Notes under the pieces: generated by a model | Databases searched by the model: none | Seen by the model: only the letters and a program-made list of their open reading frames with translations | What the model was told of the DNA's origin: nothing | Part shown: piece by piece, positions 42,163-49,906 of the stretch | Numbering within the stretch: the first letter of the stretch is position 1 | Layout of the letters: every line of letters starts with the position of its first letter | DNA from: Mycobacterium haemophilum DSM 44634 | Lineage (GTDB): Bacteria > Actinomycetota > Actinomycetes > Mycobacteriales > Mycobacteriaceae | NCBI RefSeq assembly: GCF_000340435.2 | Contig: NZ_CP011883.2 | Location: 902,607 to 966,606 of the forward strand | DNA: 64,000 nucleotides | Direction of reading: 5' to 3' | Translations under genes and position numbers: made by a program

Positions 42163-42615
42163 GTGACTTATCCGCAGCGAGGCGTACAAGAAGGCCAGTC
42201 GTCCGTATACGTAAACGGGAATTCGCAGTCAGCAAACTTTAATGCGCCCCCTCAATGGAGCTCTAATACGTCGTCAACAGACTTGGATCCGTCGCTGCAG
42301 ACAAACCAGAATGCAACGCGGGTAATGCCAGGTAGCCTGACCCTGGCAAGCAAAAAGATGGTGACGATAGCTGACAGTATTTCGATAGCAAATGCCCAGG
42401 GGGCCTCGGCGATGACCAAGATTCCCCCGCCGGGGGCTGATAGCGTGTCAGCTCTGTCGGCGAGATTTTTTAATGCTCGCGGAGACCTGTACCGGGTGCA
42501 TACCGATCGAGGCGCGGACATCGGTAAGCGGCTCTCCTGGAGCCTAGAGGAAGCCGCGAAGAAATATCAAAGAGCCGAGAGCGACAACAACGAGAGTTTT
42601 GGCAAGATTCAATAA
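42163..42615 (+). CDS. PE-like protein with C-terminal PE domain, copy 2
   Basis: A 150-residue protein starting at the GTG 5 bases after GGAGGAG (VTYPQRGVQEG). The N-terminal 55 residues are low in complexity (Ser, Asn, Gln) and lack the 45-residue repeats of the other copy. The C-terminal PE domain is closely related to it: TIADSISIANAQGASAMTKIPPPGADSVSALSARFFNARGDLYRVHTDRGADIGKRLS. A YxxxE motif (YQRAE) lies near the end. It is upstream of PPE-like copy 5. Only the first four residues and the PE domain are conserved between the two intact copies. Confidence 0.8.
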   Translation: MTYPQRGVQEGQSSVYVNGNSQSANFNAPPQWSSNTSSTDLDPSLQTNQNATRVMPGSLTLASKKMVTIADSISIANAQGASAMTKIPPPGADSVSALSARFFNARGDLYRVHTDRGADIGKRLSWSLEEAAKKYQRAESDNNESFGKIQ

Positions 42616-42755
42616 TGCTCGTTTAAGGCTCGCGGGCTACTGTGCCAGGTGCATATCGATCAAGGCGCGGACATCGGTAAGCGGTTCTCTTCGATCGTGG
42701 GGGGCTGTCGCATCTGTATTATACGCGCACTGCCGAGGGCGGCGACTAAGGATCG
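42613..42755 (+). pseudogene. 3' fragment of a PE-like gene
   Basis: TGCTCGTTTAAGGCTCGCGGGCTACTGTGCCAGGTGCATATCGATCAAGGCGCGGACATCGGTAAGCGG reproduces the DNA for the second PE helix of the gene just before it, with stops and frame changes. Confidence 0.7.
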
Positions 42756-42846
42756 TGTCACAGCTTTAGCTACTCACGGTTTGTTACCGGTGAATAAATC
42801 TACCAGCGATATGTTGATTGTTAGAGTTGAGGAGAAAGTAGCCAAG

Positions 42847-43431
42847 GTGTCAAATTTCAACTTGTTACCACCCGAGGTCAACGTTAAAAATATTAGTGGC
42901 CCGGGTTCTAATCCAATGCGGACCGCTGTAGCAGCATGGGACGATCTGGCGAGAGAGTTGGCTAATGCGGCGGCGCAGTGGAAATTTCAATTACAGGCGA
43001 CGGATGCCTGGTTTCGAGGTCCGGCAGCGCGCAAATTTGTAGCAGCGGCAGACTTGTACAATCGATGGCTGAATACACACATAGAAACGGCCACTGAGAT
43101 CGCCATGTATCTCAATAAAGCGGCGTATGCCTACGACATTGCGGTCCACTCGATGGCGCCGACAGCTTCGATAGTGGCGAACCGCTCGAGTGCCTGGACT
43201 TTGAAAGCAACTAATCTTTTGGGGCAGTTCACCACCAAAATCATGGAGCTGGATCAGGCGTACCAAGAGATGTGGGTCCAGAATGCGGAAGCGATGAATC
43301 AGTATCAGTATACTATCTTCGATATTATGGCGCGGGTTGAGGAAAGCAGAATTAGCCCGGCGCCGGAGGTAATCCTCGACTCTCGCGGGCGTGTCGGCGG
43401 CTTTGATAACAGCGAAGAAATACTAATCTAA
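42847..43431 (+). CDS. Short stand-alone PPE-like protein, copy 5
   Basis: A 194-residue member with the most divergent sequence: VSNFNLLPPEVNVKNISGPGSNPM, FRG turn in DAWFRGPAARKFVAAA, LLGQFTTKIMELDQAYQEMWVQNAEAM. The GTG at 42847 aligns with other copies and follows the common cassette (42772-42846). The tail (DSRGRVGGFDNSEEILI) differs from copies 1-3. It is the direct downstream neighbour of the PE-like gene at 42163. Confidence 0.83.
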   Translation: MSNFNLLPPEVNVKNISGPGSNPMRTAVAAWDDLARELANAAAQWKFQLQATDAWFRGPAARKFVAAADLYNRWLNTHIETATEIAMYLNKAAYAYDIAVHSMAPTASIVANRSSAWTLKATNLLGQFTTKIMELDQAYQEMWVQNAEAMNQYQYTIFDIMARVEESRISPAPEVILDSRGRVGGFDNSEEILI

Positions 43432-43585
43432 TTCCTCTGTTGGATTGGTGTCGGCGATGTTTGAATTTTGGGTGGTCGGTGGTGGGGTCATCCTGCTCAG
43501 AGGTATCGGACTCTGGCCCGGTAGTGGGCCGCCGTAGCTTCTGTTCATGATGGCCCGCCACCTGGCCGGCGGATAACCGCTGTAA
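43432..43585 (+). repeat. Tail repeat downstream of PPE-like copy 5
   Basis: TTGGATTGGTGTCGGCGATGTTTGAATTTTGGGTGGTCGGTGGTGGGGTC... through CCACCTGGCCGGCGGATAACCG, related to 34691-34895. Confidence 0.6.
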
Positions 43586-43639
43586 CTCGGACTATTTCAC
43601 CCATAACGTAACGAAATTAACTGTAAGGAGATAAAAAGT

Positions 43640-43939
43640 ATGACTGCACGTTTTATGACCGATCCGCACGCGATGCGGGATATGGCGCGCCGTTTTGAGG
43701 TGCACGGCCAGACGGTGGAGGACGAGTCGCACAAGATGTGGGCCTCGACGCTGAACATCGCGGGTGCAGGTTGGAGTGGGGCCGCGCAGGCAACCTCGTT
43801 TGACACCATGGGGCAGATGAATCAGGCGTTTCGCAACATCGTGAACATGCTGCACGAGGTGCGTGACCAGCTAGGTGCTGCTGCCACCCGCTACGAGCAG
43901 CAAGAGCAGGCCTCCCAGCAGATCCTGCAGGGTAGCTAA
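43640..43939 (+). CDS. ESAT-6-like protein, QILSS group (EsxJ/EsxK-like)
   Basis: A 99-residue WXG100 protein beginning MTARFMTDPHAMRDMARRFEVHGQTVEDE, close to the M. tuberculosis QILSS proteins EsxJ/K/M/P/W. WSG at residues 45-47 is the WxG turn, and the C-terminus EQQEQASQQILQGS matches QILSS except for the last residues. It has an AAGGAGA ribosome-binding site and is followed by its partner 68 bases later. These pairs are exported as helical hairpin dimers by type VII systems. In M. tuberculosis they lie next to PE/PPE genes, as here. Confidence 0.95.
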   Translation: MTARFMTDPHAMRDMARRFEVHGQTVEDESHKMWASTLNIAGAGWSGAAQATSFDTMGQMNQAFRNIVNMLHEVRDQLGAAATRYEQQEQASQQILQGS

Positions 43940-44007
43940 CGGCGGAAAACCGCTACAGTCCACGACCTTTTCTCATTCACTTTCTCAATTGAGGAGCACA
44001 AAAACTC

Positions 44008-44295
44008 ATGTCCAGCATTAACTACCAGTTCGGGGATATTGACGCCCACGGCGCCACCATCCGCGCGCAAGCCGCGTCGTTGGAAGCCACCCATCAGGCC
44101 ATCCTGGCCAGTGTGCGCGACGCCGCTGACTTTTGGGGCGGCCAGGGCTCGGCGGCATGCGAGCAGTTCATCAGTGATTTGGGCCGCAACTTCCAGATGA
44201 TCTATGAGCAGGCCAACGCCCACGGCCAAAAGGTGCAAGCCGCCGGTAACAACATGGCCGACACCGACCGCTCGGTCGGTTCCGCATGGGCCTAA
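44008..44295 (+). CDS. ESAT-6-like protein, Mtb9.9 group (EsxL/EsxI-like)
   Basis: A 95-residue WXG100 protein: INYQFGDIDAHGATIRAQAASLEA at the start, WGG at 43-45, and YEQANAHGQKVQAAGNNMADTDRSVGSAWA at the end, nearly the same as EsxL/I/N/O/V. Ribosome-binding site GAGGAG. It forms a pair with the gene before it. Both are more GC-rich than the surrounding PPE-like genes, so they are normal mycobacterial genes embedded in the unusual cluster. Confidence 0.95.
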   Translation: MSSINYQFGDIDAHGATIRAQAASLEATHQAILASVRDAADFWGGQGSAACEQFISDLGRNFQMIYEQANAHGQKVQAAGNNMADTDRSVGSAWA

Positions 44296-44424
44296 CCCCC
44301 ACACCGGCCAGTTAGGTGAAGTGACAATCCCCGGGAATCACCAAGACGTTTGGTTGTCGGGGATTGATCCTAAGATGAGCCGAGCACCGCGCGTGGCGAT
44401 CGCGGTAGCGACCTTTAAGCCAGC

Positions 44425-44497
44425 TACTCGGTTTGCTACCGGCGAATAGAACTACCGGCGATATGTTGATTATAGAGTTTAGCAGAAAGTAACCGAG
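44425..44497 (+). repeat. Upstream cassette of PPE-like copy 6
   Basis: TACTCGGTTTGCTACCGGCGAATAGAACTACCGGCGATATG... to GCAGAAAGTAACCGAG, the same leader as for the other five genes. Confidence 0.65.
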
Positions 44498-45070
44498 GTG
44501 CAAAATTTCAACGCATTTCCACCCGAGATCAACGCTAGCAATATTCGTGGTCCGGGTGCTGAGCCGATATGGATCGCTGCCGACGCATGGGACAGTCTGG
44601 CGGAAGAATTGCACGCTAAGGCGCGGGAGTGGGCTAATCAAGTTAGCGCGACGGCGGCCTTGTTTCAAGGTCCCGCAGCGCGCAAATTTGTAGTAGCGGC
44701 AAGACGGTACTGTACCTGGCTGAATACACACGCAGAAACGGCCAGTGATACCGCCAAGTATCTCCATCTAACGGCGTTGGCCTACGAAAGGGCGGTCGAG
44801 TCGATGATACCGATGGCTTCGATAGTGGTGAACCGCATGGCTGCCTGGATTATGAAAGTAACCAACCTTCTTTATGGGCAAAACATCACCAGAATCGTAG
44901 AGCTGGAGTGCGAATACGAAATGATGTGGGCAAAGAATGCGGAAGCGATGAATGAATATCAGCCTGATATCCTCGATATTATAGAGCGGGCTAAGGGGAG
45001 AGAAATTATATCGGTACTGCCGATAATCTTCAGCGCACGCTTCAGCGACGTTATGTCAGCGGAAACATAG
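44498..45070 (+). CDS. Short stand-alone PPE-like protein, copy 6
   Basis: A 190-residue member, start GTG: MQNFNAFPPEINASNIRGPGAEPI, FQG turn in AALFQGPAARKFVVAAR, LLYGQNITRIVELECEYEMMWAKNAEAM. The tail FSARFSDVMSAET shows a one-base loss compared with SARFSDVYVSEN of copies 1-3. No PE-like gene lies directly upstream; the Esx pair does. It is the last gene of the cluster before the Rv3311-like gene. Confidence 0.84.
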   Translation: MQNFNAFPPEINASNIRGPGAEPIWIAADAWDSLAEELHAKAREWANQVSATAALFQGPAARKFVVAARRYCTWLNTHAETASDTAKYLHLTALAYERAVESMIPMASIVVNRMAAWIMKVTNLLYGQNITRIVELECEYEMMWAKNAEAMNEYQPDILDIIERAKGREIISVLPIIFSARFSDVMSAET

Positions 45071-45308
45071 TAATAGACGATTAATCTAATTTCTCTGTTA
45101 AATTGGCGTCGGCGGCGTTTGGGATCTGACTGCTGGCGGTGTCTGGAAATTGGCGCCTTGGATGGGCGGTCGGTGGTGGGGCCACCCTGCCCGGATGTAT
45201 CTCGGCGCGGACCCTGGCCCGATAGTGGCCGCCGTAGCGTCGGCGCTGCGGCGCTATTCGCGCCTTAGCCGCGACGCTCATGTCCAATGTCGTCGCCGGC
45301 CCGCGGCG
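45071..45308 (+). repeat. Tail repeat between PPE-like copy 6 and the Rv3311-like gene
   Basis: No gene. This DNA is copied at 35540-35772, including the approach to the Rv3311-like stop, so the unit PPE-like gene + tail + Rv3311-like 3' end was duplicated as one block. Confidence 0.7.
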
Positions 45309-46592
45309 CTATTCGCGCCGTAGCCGCGACTCCACGAACTGCTCCAATTTTTCCCATTCCCGCACCGCCGCGGAATACGGGGCTGCAGGCTTGCCGACCG
45401 AGCCGGGATCCAACACATAGGCCACCAGCTTGCCCAGCGGCCGGTCCGTGTCCAGCGCCGCGTCGACCGTGCTCTCCTCGGAGTACTCGCCGATATCGCG
45501 GAGCAGCTCGACGGCCAGGTCCAGCTGGTCACGATCCACAGCGTCCGGCCCATCGGCAAGGTCATCGCTTAACCCGCTGAGCACGTAGATGTTGTCGTCG
45601 GTGATGTCGACTGCCAGCGAACCGTCCGTGGCAGCGGTACGGATGTCGTCGTAGGTGCTCAGATCGGACAAGTCATGGTCGTGCTCGTCGGCCAGGTAGC
45701 GGGCCAGCGCCCGCTCCGAGCTGAACACGCTGATCCGACCGTTGCGACCCAGGAAAATCGGGCGATCGTCCAGGTAGCAGCGCAGTGTGTAGAACGTGCC
45801 GGTCCCCGTCATGATCCGGACCGGGTCGATACCCACCTGCAGCCAGAAGTCCTCGTCACTGCCCAGCACGACGGTATCGCCGGCCGCGCGGACCTCGTCT
45901 TCGTCTTCGGTGTCCTCGGAGTCGTCTGCCTGAGCGGTCTCGCCGTCCGCACCATCGTCGTCCGGCTCCACCTCCGGCTCTTCTGGTTCCACGGGGTCCT
46001 CAGCTAGTTCGTCGGCGGCCTTGGCCGACATCGCAGCGTTGACCTCTGGGGTGCTGAGGACCTTGTCGATCGCGCTCAGCACGTCGTCCCAGCTTCGCCC
46101 GATGATTTCGGCGATCGAATTCCAGCGTTTCTGGCCGGCTCTGCCGGTGAAATGCTCGATTCCGCCGGACACCGTGCCCAGGCTGGGATTGCCGTTGAAG
46201 AATTTCGACACCGCGGGTAGCTCACACACCGACCCGATGGACGCCACTACCGCCAGCGTCGCCGCCAGCGTGGTCACCGACTCGGCGGTCGGCTTCTCGG
46301 CCATCAGGTCCTCGACAACGACCAGATCGAACTGCTTGTCCTCGCCAGGATCGAGCTTGTGTGCGTGAGCGGAGGTCAGGTCTTTCCAGGCGGGGTGGTC
46401 GACTAGATCGTTGTCGGAATCGGTGCGCACAAATGCGACCAGGTCAGCGACCGTCTCAAAGGCATACAGGTCGTCGTCCTTGCCCAGAAATGCTTCCCAT
46501 TCATCGCCGGCGTCGCGCCAGCGGGGTGCCCACACGGTGTAGCGATCACCAGCGGGCAGGCTCAGTCGGATGGGCACGAGGTCTGCAACCAT
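45309..46592 (-). CDS. Conserved protein of unknown function (Rv3311-like)
   Basis: A 427-residue cytosolic protein, close to M. tuberculosis Rv3311 (420). It starts MVADLVPIRLSLPAGDRYTVWAPRWRDAGDEWEAF. The middle (about residues 195-240) is a highly acidic linker (EDPVEPEEPEVEPDDDG, DDSEDTEDEDEV). The C-terminal third has repeated acidic YLADEHDHDLSDL and NIYVLSGLSDDLADGPDAVDRD segments. No enzyme motif is seen. An in-frame ATG at 46601 is possible. The C-terminal third and 3' flank were copied to 35540-36183. Confidence 0.88.
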   Translation of the reverse strand: MVADLVPIRLSLPAGDRYTVWAPRWRDAGDEWEAFLGKDDDLYAFETVADLVAFVRTDSDNDLVDHPAWKDLTSAHAHKLDPGEDKQFDLVVVEDLMAEKPTAESVTTLAATLAVVASIGSVCELPAVSKFFNGNPSLGTVSGGIEHFTGRAGQKRWNSIAEIIGRSWDDVLSAIDKVLSTPEVNAAMSAKAADELAEDPVEPEEPEVEPDDDGADGETAQADDSEDTEDEDEVRAAGDTVVLGSDEDFWLQVGIDPVRIMTGTGTFYTLRCYLDDRPIFLGRNGRISVFSSERALARYLADEHDHDLSDLSTYDDIRTAATDGSLAVDITDDNIYVLSGLSDDLADGPDAVDRDQLDLAVELLRDIGEYSEESTVDAALDTDRPLGKLVAYVLDPGSVGKPAAPYSAAVREWEKLEQFVESRLRRE

Positions 46593-46661
46593 GCGGCACA
46601 CAATAGCGGCGGCCCGTGACGGCGCTGGATCTAGTCCACAGGTAACGCAGCCCGCCGGTGA

Positions 46662-47555
46662 CTACCCGCCCCAGATGTCGGTAATTGCGGCAGCGCCGGC
46701 CGCGTTACCCGTTTTGGGTAGCCCATACATCTGCTGCAGCGTGGACAGCACGTTGTAGTGACTGATCTGCTCGTTGTAGGTCCCGGGCCGCACCTGCGCG
46801 CCGTAGAACACGGTGGGGATTTGGTTGCGATTGGTGTTGTCGTCCTCGTCCCAGGTCACGATGAGCAGGCTGTTGTTGGCCACCGCCCAGTTGGCGTACC
46901 CGGAAAGGTTGCGGCTGAGCCAGGCGTCGGCCACCGCGATCGAGCCGCTATGCATGTTGTTGTCGTCGTTGGGAATGACGAACGACACGGTCGGCAGGCT
47001 GGCGTACCCTTCCGGGTTCCCGGGCTTCGGAAAGGCCGAGAACGGCACCGAGTTCGTGGCCGGTACATTGCTGAAGTTGACCCAGGGCGCGTGCTTGCGT
47101 TGGTACTTGCCCGCAGCGCAGACCGGGGAACCGACCGCGGGCAAGCCTTCGGCGAAGCCGGCGAATGTGTAGCCGGCGGCGAGTAATTCAGAACCCAGGT
47201 TGGGCAGGGTGCCGCCATTGAGCGGGCAGAGGTTTTTCCGCACCCCGAACGTGTCACCGGCGAACAGCGCCAGGTAGTTCGGTTCGCTCGGGTGTGTTTC
47301 CGCGAACGATTGGGCCATCATTGCGCCGTTAGCGGCCAGCGCATTGATGAAGGGAGCCGACCGGTTGCCGATGATGTTGGCTTGCGAGTGGTTTTCTTCC
47401 ACCACGATGACCACGTGCGCGGGGGCCGGCAGGGCTGCCGCGGCAAGGCCGACCCGAGGAACCGATGGGCAGCCCGCCAGCCCGCACACCAGCACCGCGC
47501 CGAACAGCCGGAAGGCTCGATATGTCGAGCTCATTAGCCTTCTCGGGGGGTTCAC
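46662..47555 (-). CDS. sapM: Secreted acid phosphatase SapM, with a lipobox-like signal
   Basis: SapM of M. tuberculosis dephosphorylates PI3P on phagosomes and blocks phagosome maturation. This 297-residue protein is clearly orthologous: AHVVIVVEENHSQANIIGNRSAPFINALA (phosphoesterase N-terminal motif with metal-binding Glu), FAETHPSEPNYLALFAGDTFG, VSFVIPNDDNNMHSGSI and LLIVTWDEDDN. The signal region differs: after a basic start comes FGAVLVCGLAGC, ending in LAGC with Cys29, a classical lipobox. The M. tuberculosis sequence as I recall it has no such Cys. The protein may therefore be lipid-anchored, although a later normal cleavage site (LAAAALPA) is also possible. Confidence 0.93.
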   Translation of the reverse strand: MNPPRRLMSSTYRAFRLFGAVLVCGLAGCPSVPRVGLAAAALPAPAHVVIVVEENHSQANIIGNRSAPFINALAANGAMMAQSFAETHPSEPNYLALFAGDTFGVRKNLCPLNGGTLPNLGSELLAAGYTFAGFAEGLPAVGSPVCAAGKYQRKHAPWVNFSNVPATNSVPFSAFPKPGNPEGYASLPTVSFVIPNDDNNMHSGSIAVADAWLSRNLSGYANWAVANNSLLIVTWDEDDNTNRNQIPTVFYGAQVRPGTYNEQISHYNVLSTLQQMYGLPKTGNAAGAAAITDIWGG

Positions 47556-47634
47556 TCGGGGAGTATATGGGCGGGGTTGACCCGCTGAGGGCAGGCAACT
47601 AAGCGTGTCAGCTGGGCTAATTCCGATTGTTATA

Positions 47635-47640
47635 TAGGGT
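47635..47640 (+). promoter_or_regulatory. Possible -10 box of upp
   Basis: TAGGGT in TTATATAGGGT ends 8 bases before the upp GTG, which would give a leaderless or nearly leaderless mRNA; no Shine-Dalgarno is visible. Confidence 0.35.
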
Positions 47641-47648
47641 CAAACCCT

Positions 47649-48272
47649 GTGGACGTCCGTGTCATCGACCACCCATTGGCCGCCGCCCGGCTGACGGTGC
47701 TGCGGGATGAACGCACCGGCAACGCCGCGTTCCGGGCGGCGTTGCGTGGACTGACGTTGATGCTGGTCTACGAGGCCACCCAGGACGCGCCCTGCGAAAC
47801 GTTTTCGATCCGCACGCCACTGACCCAGACGCTGGGCGTCCGGTTGGCCAGACCGCCGCTGTTAGTTCCGGTGCTGCGGGCCGGTTTGGGCATGGTCGAT
47901 GAGGCGCATGCCGCCCTACCCGAAGCCCGGGTCGGGTTCGTCGGCGTTGCCCGTGATGAAGGGACGCACCAGCCGGTCCCGTATCTGGAATCGCTGCCCG
48001 ACGACCTGACCGGCCAGCCGGTCATGGTGCTCGACCCCATGCTGGCCACTGGCGGGTCGATGACACACACCATCGGTTTGTTGCTGCGCCGCCAGGCAAC
48101 AGAGATCACCGTGCTTTGTGTGGTGGCCGCACCGGAAGGCATTGCGGCAGTTGAGAAAACGGCGCCCAACGCACGGCTATTCACCGCTGCCGTCGACGAA
48201 GGGCTCAACGAGGCGAAATATATCGTGCCAGGTCTCGGTGACGCCGGCGACCGCCAATTCGGGCCCCGCTGA
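47649..48272 (+). CDS. upp: Uracil phosphoribosyltransferase
   Basis: Makes UMP from uracil and PRPP in pyrimidine salvage. The 207-residue protein shows VPVLRAGLGMVDEAHAALPEARVGFVGVARDE, the PRPP loop VMVLDPMLATGGSM and the C-terminal uracil loop YIVPGLGDAGDRQFG. Start at GTG (VDVRVIDHPLA). Length as in Rv3309c (207). Divergent from sapM, convergent with pmmB. Confidence 0.96.
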   Translation: MDVRVIDHPLAAARLTVLRDERTGNAAFRAALRGLTLMLVYEATQDAPCETFSIRTPLTQTLGVRLARPPLLVPVLRAGLGMVDEAHAALPEARVGFVGVARDEGTHQPVPYLESLPDDLTGQPVMVLDPMLATGGSMTHTIGLLLRRQATEITVLCVVAAPEGIAAVEKTAPNARLFTAAVDEGLNEAKYIVPGLGDAGDRQFGPR

Positions 48273-48284
48273 CCCGTCGGAGAA

Positions 48285-49898
48285 TCACCACTGCCGCACC
48301 GAGGCGACCAGCTCGTCGCGCAGCGCCGCGGCCCGCTGCCGGGCGGATGATAGGTCGCCAGCCACTGGGCAGCGAACCTCCACGTAGCACTTCAGCTTCG
48401 GTTCGGTGCCCGAGGGCCGCACCACCACCCGGACCCACGTGTCGTCGTCGCCGCCGGTGAAGATCAGCGCGTCGCTGATGTCCGTGGTGTCAGAAATAGC
48501 GGCGGCGAACCCGGCCAGCTGACTCGGCGGGGCTGCGCGCAGCCGCCGCATCAGGTCGGCAGCCTCGTCGGGGTCGGCCACGCGACGTGATACCGCCGCG
48601 ACGTCGTGCACGCCGTGGCGTCGGGCGAGTTGGTCAAGCATGTCAGGCACCGAACGGCCCTGCTGGTGCAGTGTGGCCACCAGATCGCACACCAACACCG
48701 CGGCGCTGATGCCGTCTTTGTCGCGCACCGTGGCGGGGTCGACGCAATGCCCGATCGCTTCCTCGTAGGCGTATACGAGGGTGCCCGGCAGGTTTGCGTC
48801 GGCGCGCGCTAGCCACTTGAAGCCGGTGAGGGTCTCGACGTGGACCGCGTTGTAGTGCGTGGCGATCGCTGCCAGCATCCGCGACGACACCACCGTGCTC
48901 GCCACAATCTTGGTTTCGCGGCCAGGCTGCGGGCTGTCGGTCTGCGACAAAATGTAATCGCCTAACAGCCAACCGGTTTCGTCTCCGGACAGCATCCGCC
49001 ATCCCGAGCTGGTGGGTATCCCGACCGCGCAGCGGTCGGCGTCGGGGTCCAGCGCGATCGCGACGTCGGCCCCGACATTGGCGGCCAGGGCCAGCAGCGC
49101 GTCGGTGGCGCCGGGCTCCTCCGGGTTCGGGAACGCGACGGTGGGAAAGTCGGGGTCGGGCGCGAACTGCGCCGCGACGGTGTGCACGTCGTCGAAGCCG
49201 GCGCACCGCAGCGTCTCGACGGCCACCGCACCGCCTACCCCATGCATCGGGGTGAGGGCAACCCGAACCGAACCGGTGCCGCGCCGCACCGCGGCCGCTC
49301 GCTGCATGTATCGGTCAACCAGATCGGTGGCGCTGTTTTCACTGGGGTCGACGGGTTTGCGGGTGATCTGGTCGGCCAGGGGAGCTGCGGCCATCGCGGT
49401 TTCGATCTGGCGGTCGGTGGGAGAGATAATCTGGATGCCGCCGTCGAAATACACCTTGTACCCGTTGTCGGTCGGCGGGTTGTGCGAGGCGGTGATCTGG
49501 ATCCCGGCCGCGGCGCCGGTAGTGCGCACCGCGAACGCCACCACCGGTGTGGGCGCTGGATCGGGTAGCAGCAGCACGGAAAAACCTTCGGCGGCAAGCA
49601 CTTCAGCCGCCGCAGCGGCGAATACTGGCGAGCCGTGCCGGGCGTCGCGCCCCACGATCACCGTTGCGGGCCGCGAGCCCGTTCGTTGCATGAGTACTTG
49701 TGCCACGGCCCAGGTCGCCCGCAACACCACCGCGAGGTTCATGGCGTCGGGGCCGCCGCGCACCGGTCCGCGCAAACCGGCGGTGCCGAAGCGCAGCGGA
49801 CGGGCGAACCGCGCCGCAAGTTCTTCGGGGTCGCACGCGGCCAGCTCGGCGGCAGTCTGTGGGTCGGGATCGTGCGCGATCCACTCCTCGGGTGTCAT
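48285..49898 (-). CDS. pmmB: Phosphomannomutase/phosphoglucomutase family enzyme PmmB
   Basis: A 537-residue alpha-D-phosphohexomutase. The active-site serine is Ser138 in TASHNPPTDNGYKVYFDGG, the metal loop is DPDADRCAV, the sugar-binding loop is YAYEEAIGHCVDP and the phosphate site is VVVRPSGTEPKLKCYVEV. All four domains are complete. By length and loops it belongs to the PGM2-like subgroup that can act on phosphopentoses, in keeping with its place between deoD and upp; the annotated substrate in M. tuberculosis is mannose phosphate. It ends near upp and starts 8 bases from the deoD stop, so deoD-pmmB is an operon. Confidence 0.94.
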   Translation of the reverse strand: MTPEEWIAHDPDPQTAAELAACDPEELAARFARPLRFGTAGLRGPVRGGPDAMNLAVVLRATWAVAQVLMQRTGSRPATVIVGRDARHGSPVFAAAAAEVLAAEGFSVLLLPDPAPTPVVAFAVRTTGAAAGIQITASHNPPTDNGYKVYFDGGIQIISPTDRQIETAMAAAPLADQITRKPVDPSENSATDLVDRYMQRAAAVRRGTGSVRVALTPMHGVGGAVAVETLRCAGFDDVHTVAAQFAPDPDFPTVAFPNPEEPGATDALLALAANVGADVAIALDPDADRCAVGIPTSSGWRMLSGDETGWLLGDYILSQTDSPQPGRETKIVASTVVSSRMLAAIATHYNAVHVETLTGFKWLARADANLPGTLVYAYEEAIGHCVDPATVRDKDGISAAVLVCDLVATLHQQGRSVPDMLDQLARRHGVHDVAAVSRRVADPDEAADLMRRLRAAPPSQLAGFAAAISDTTDISDALIFTGGDDDTWVRVVVRPSGTEPKLKCYVEVRCPVAGDLSSARQRAAALRDELVASVRQW

Positions 49899-49906
49899 GG
49901 CAGCCT

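Noticed and set aside
28258..45070. An ESX secretion machine within the island
   Set aside because: No EccA-E, MycP or EspG gene is present; only substrates are encoded, so secretion must rely on a system elsewhere.
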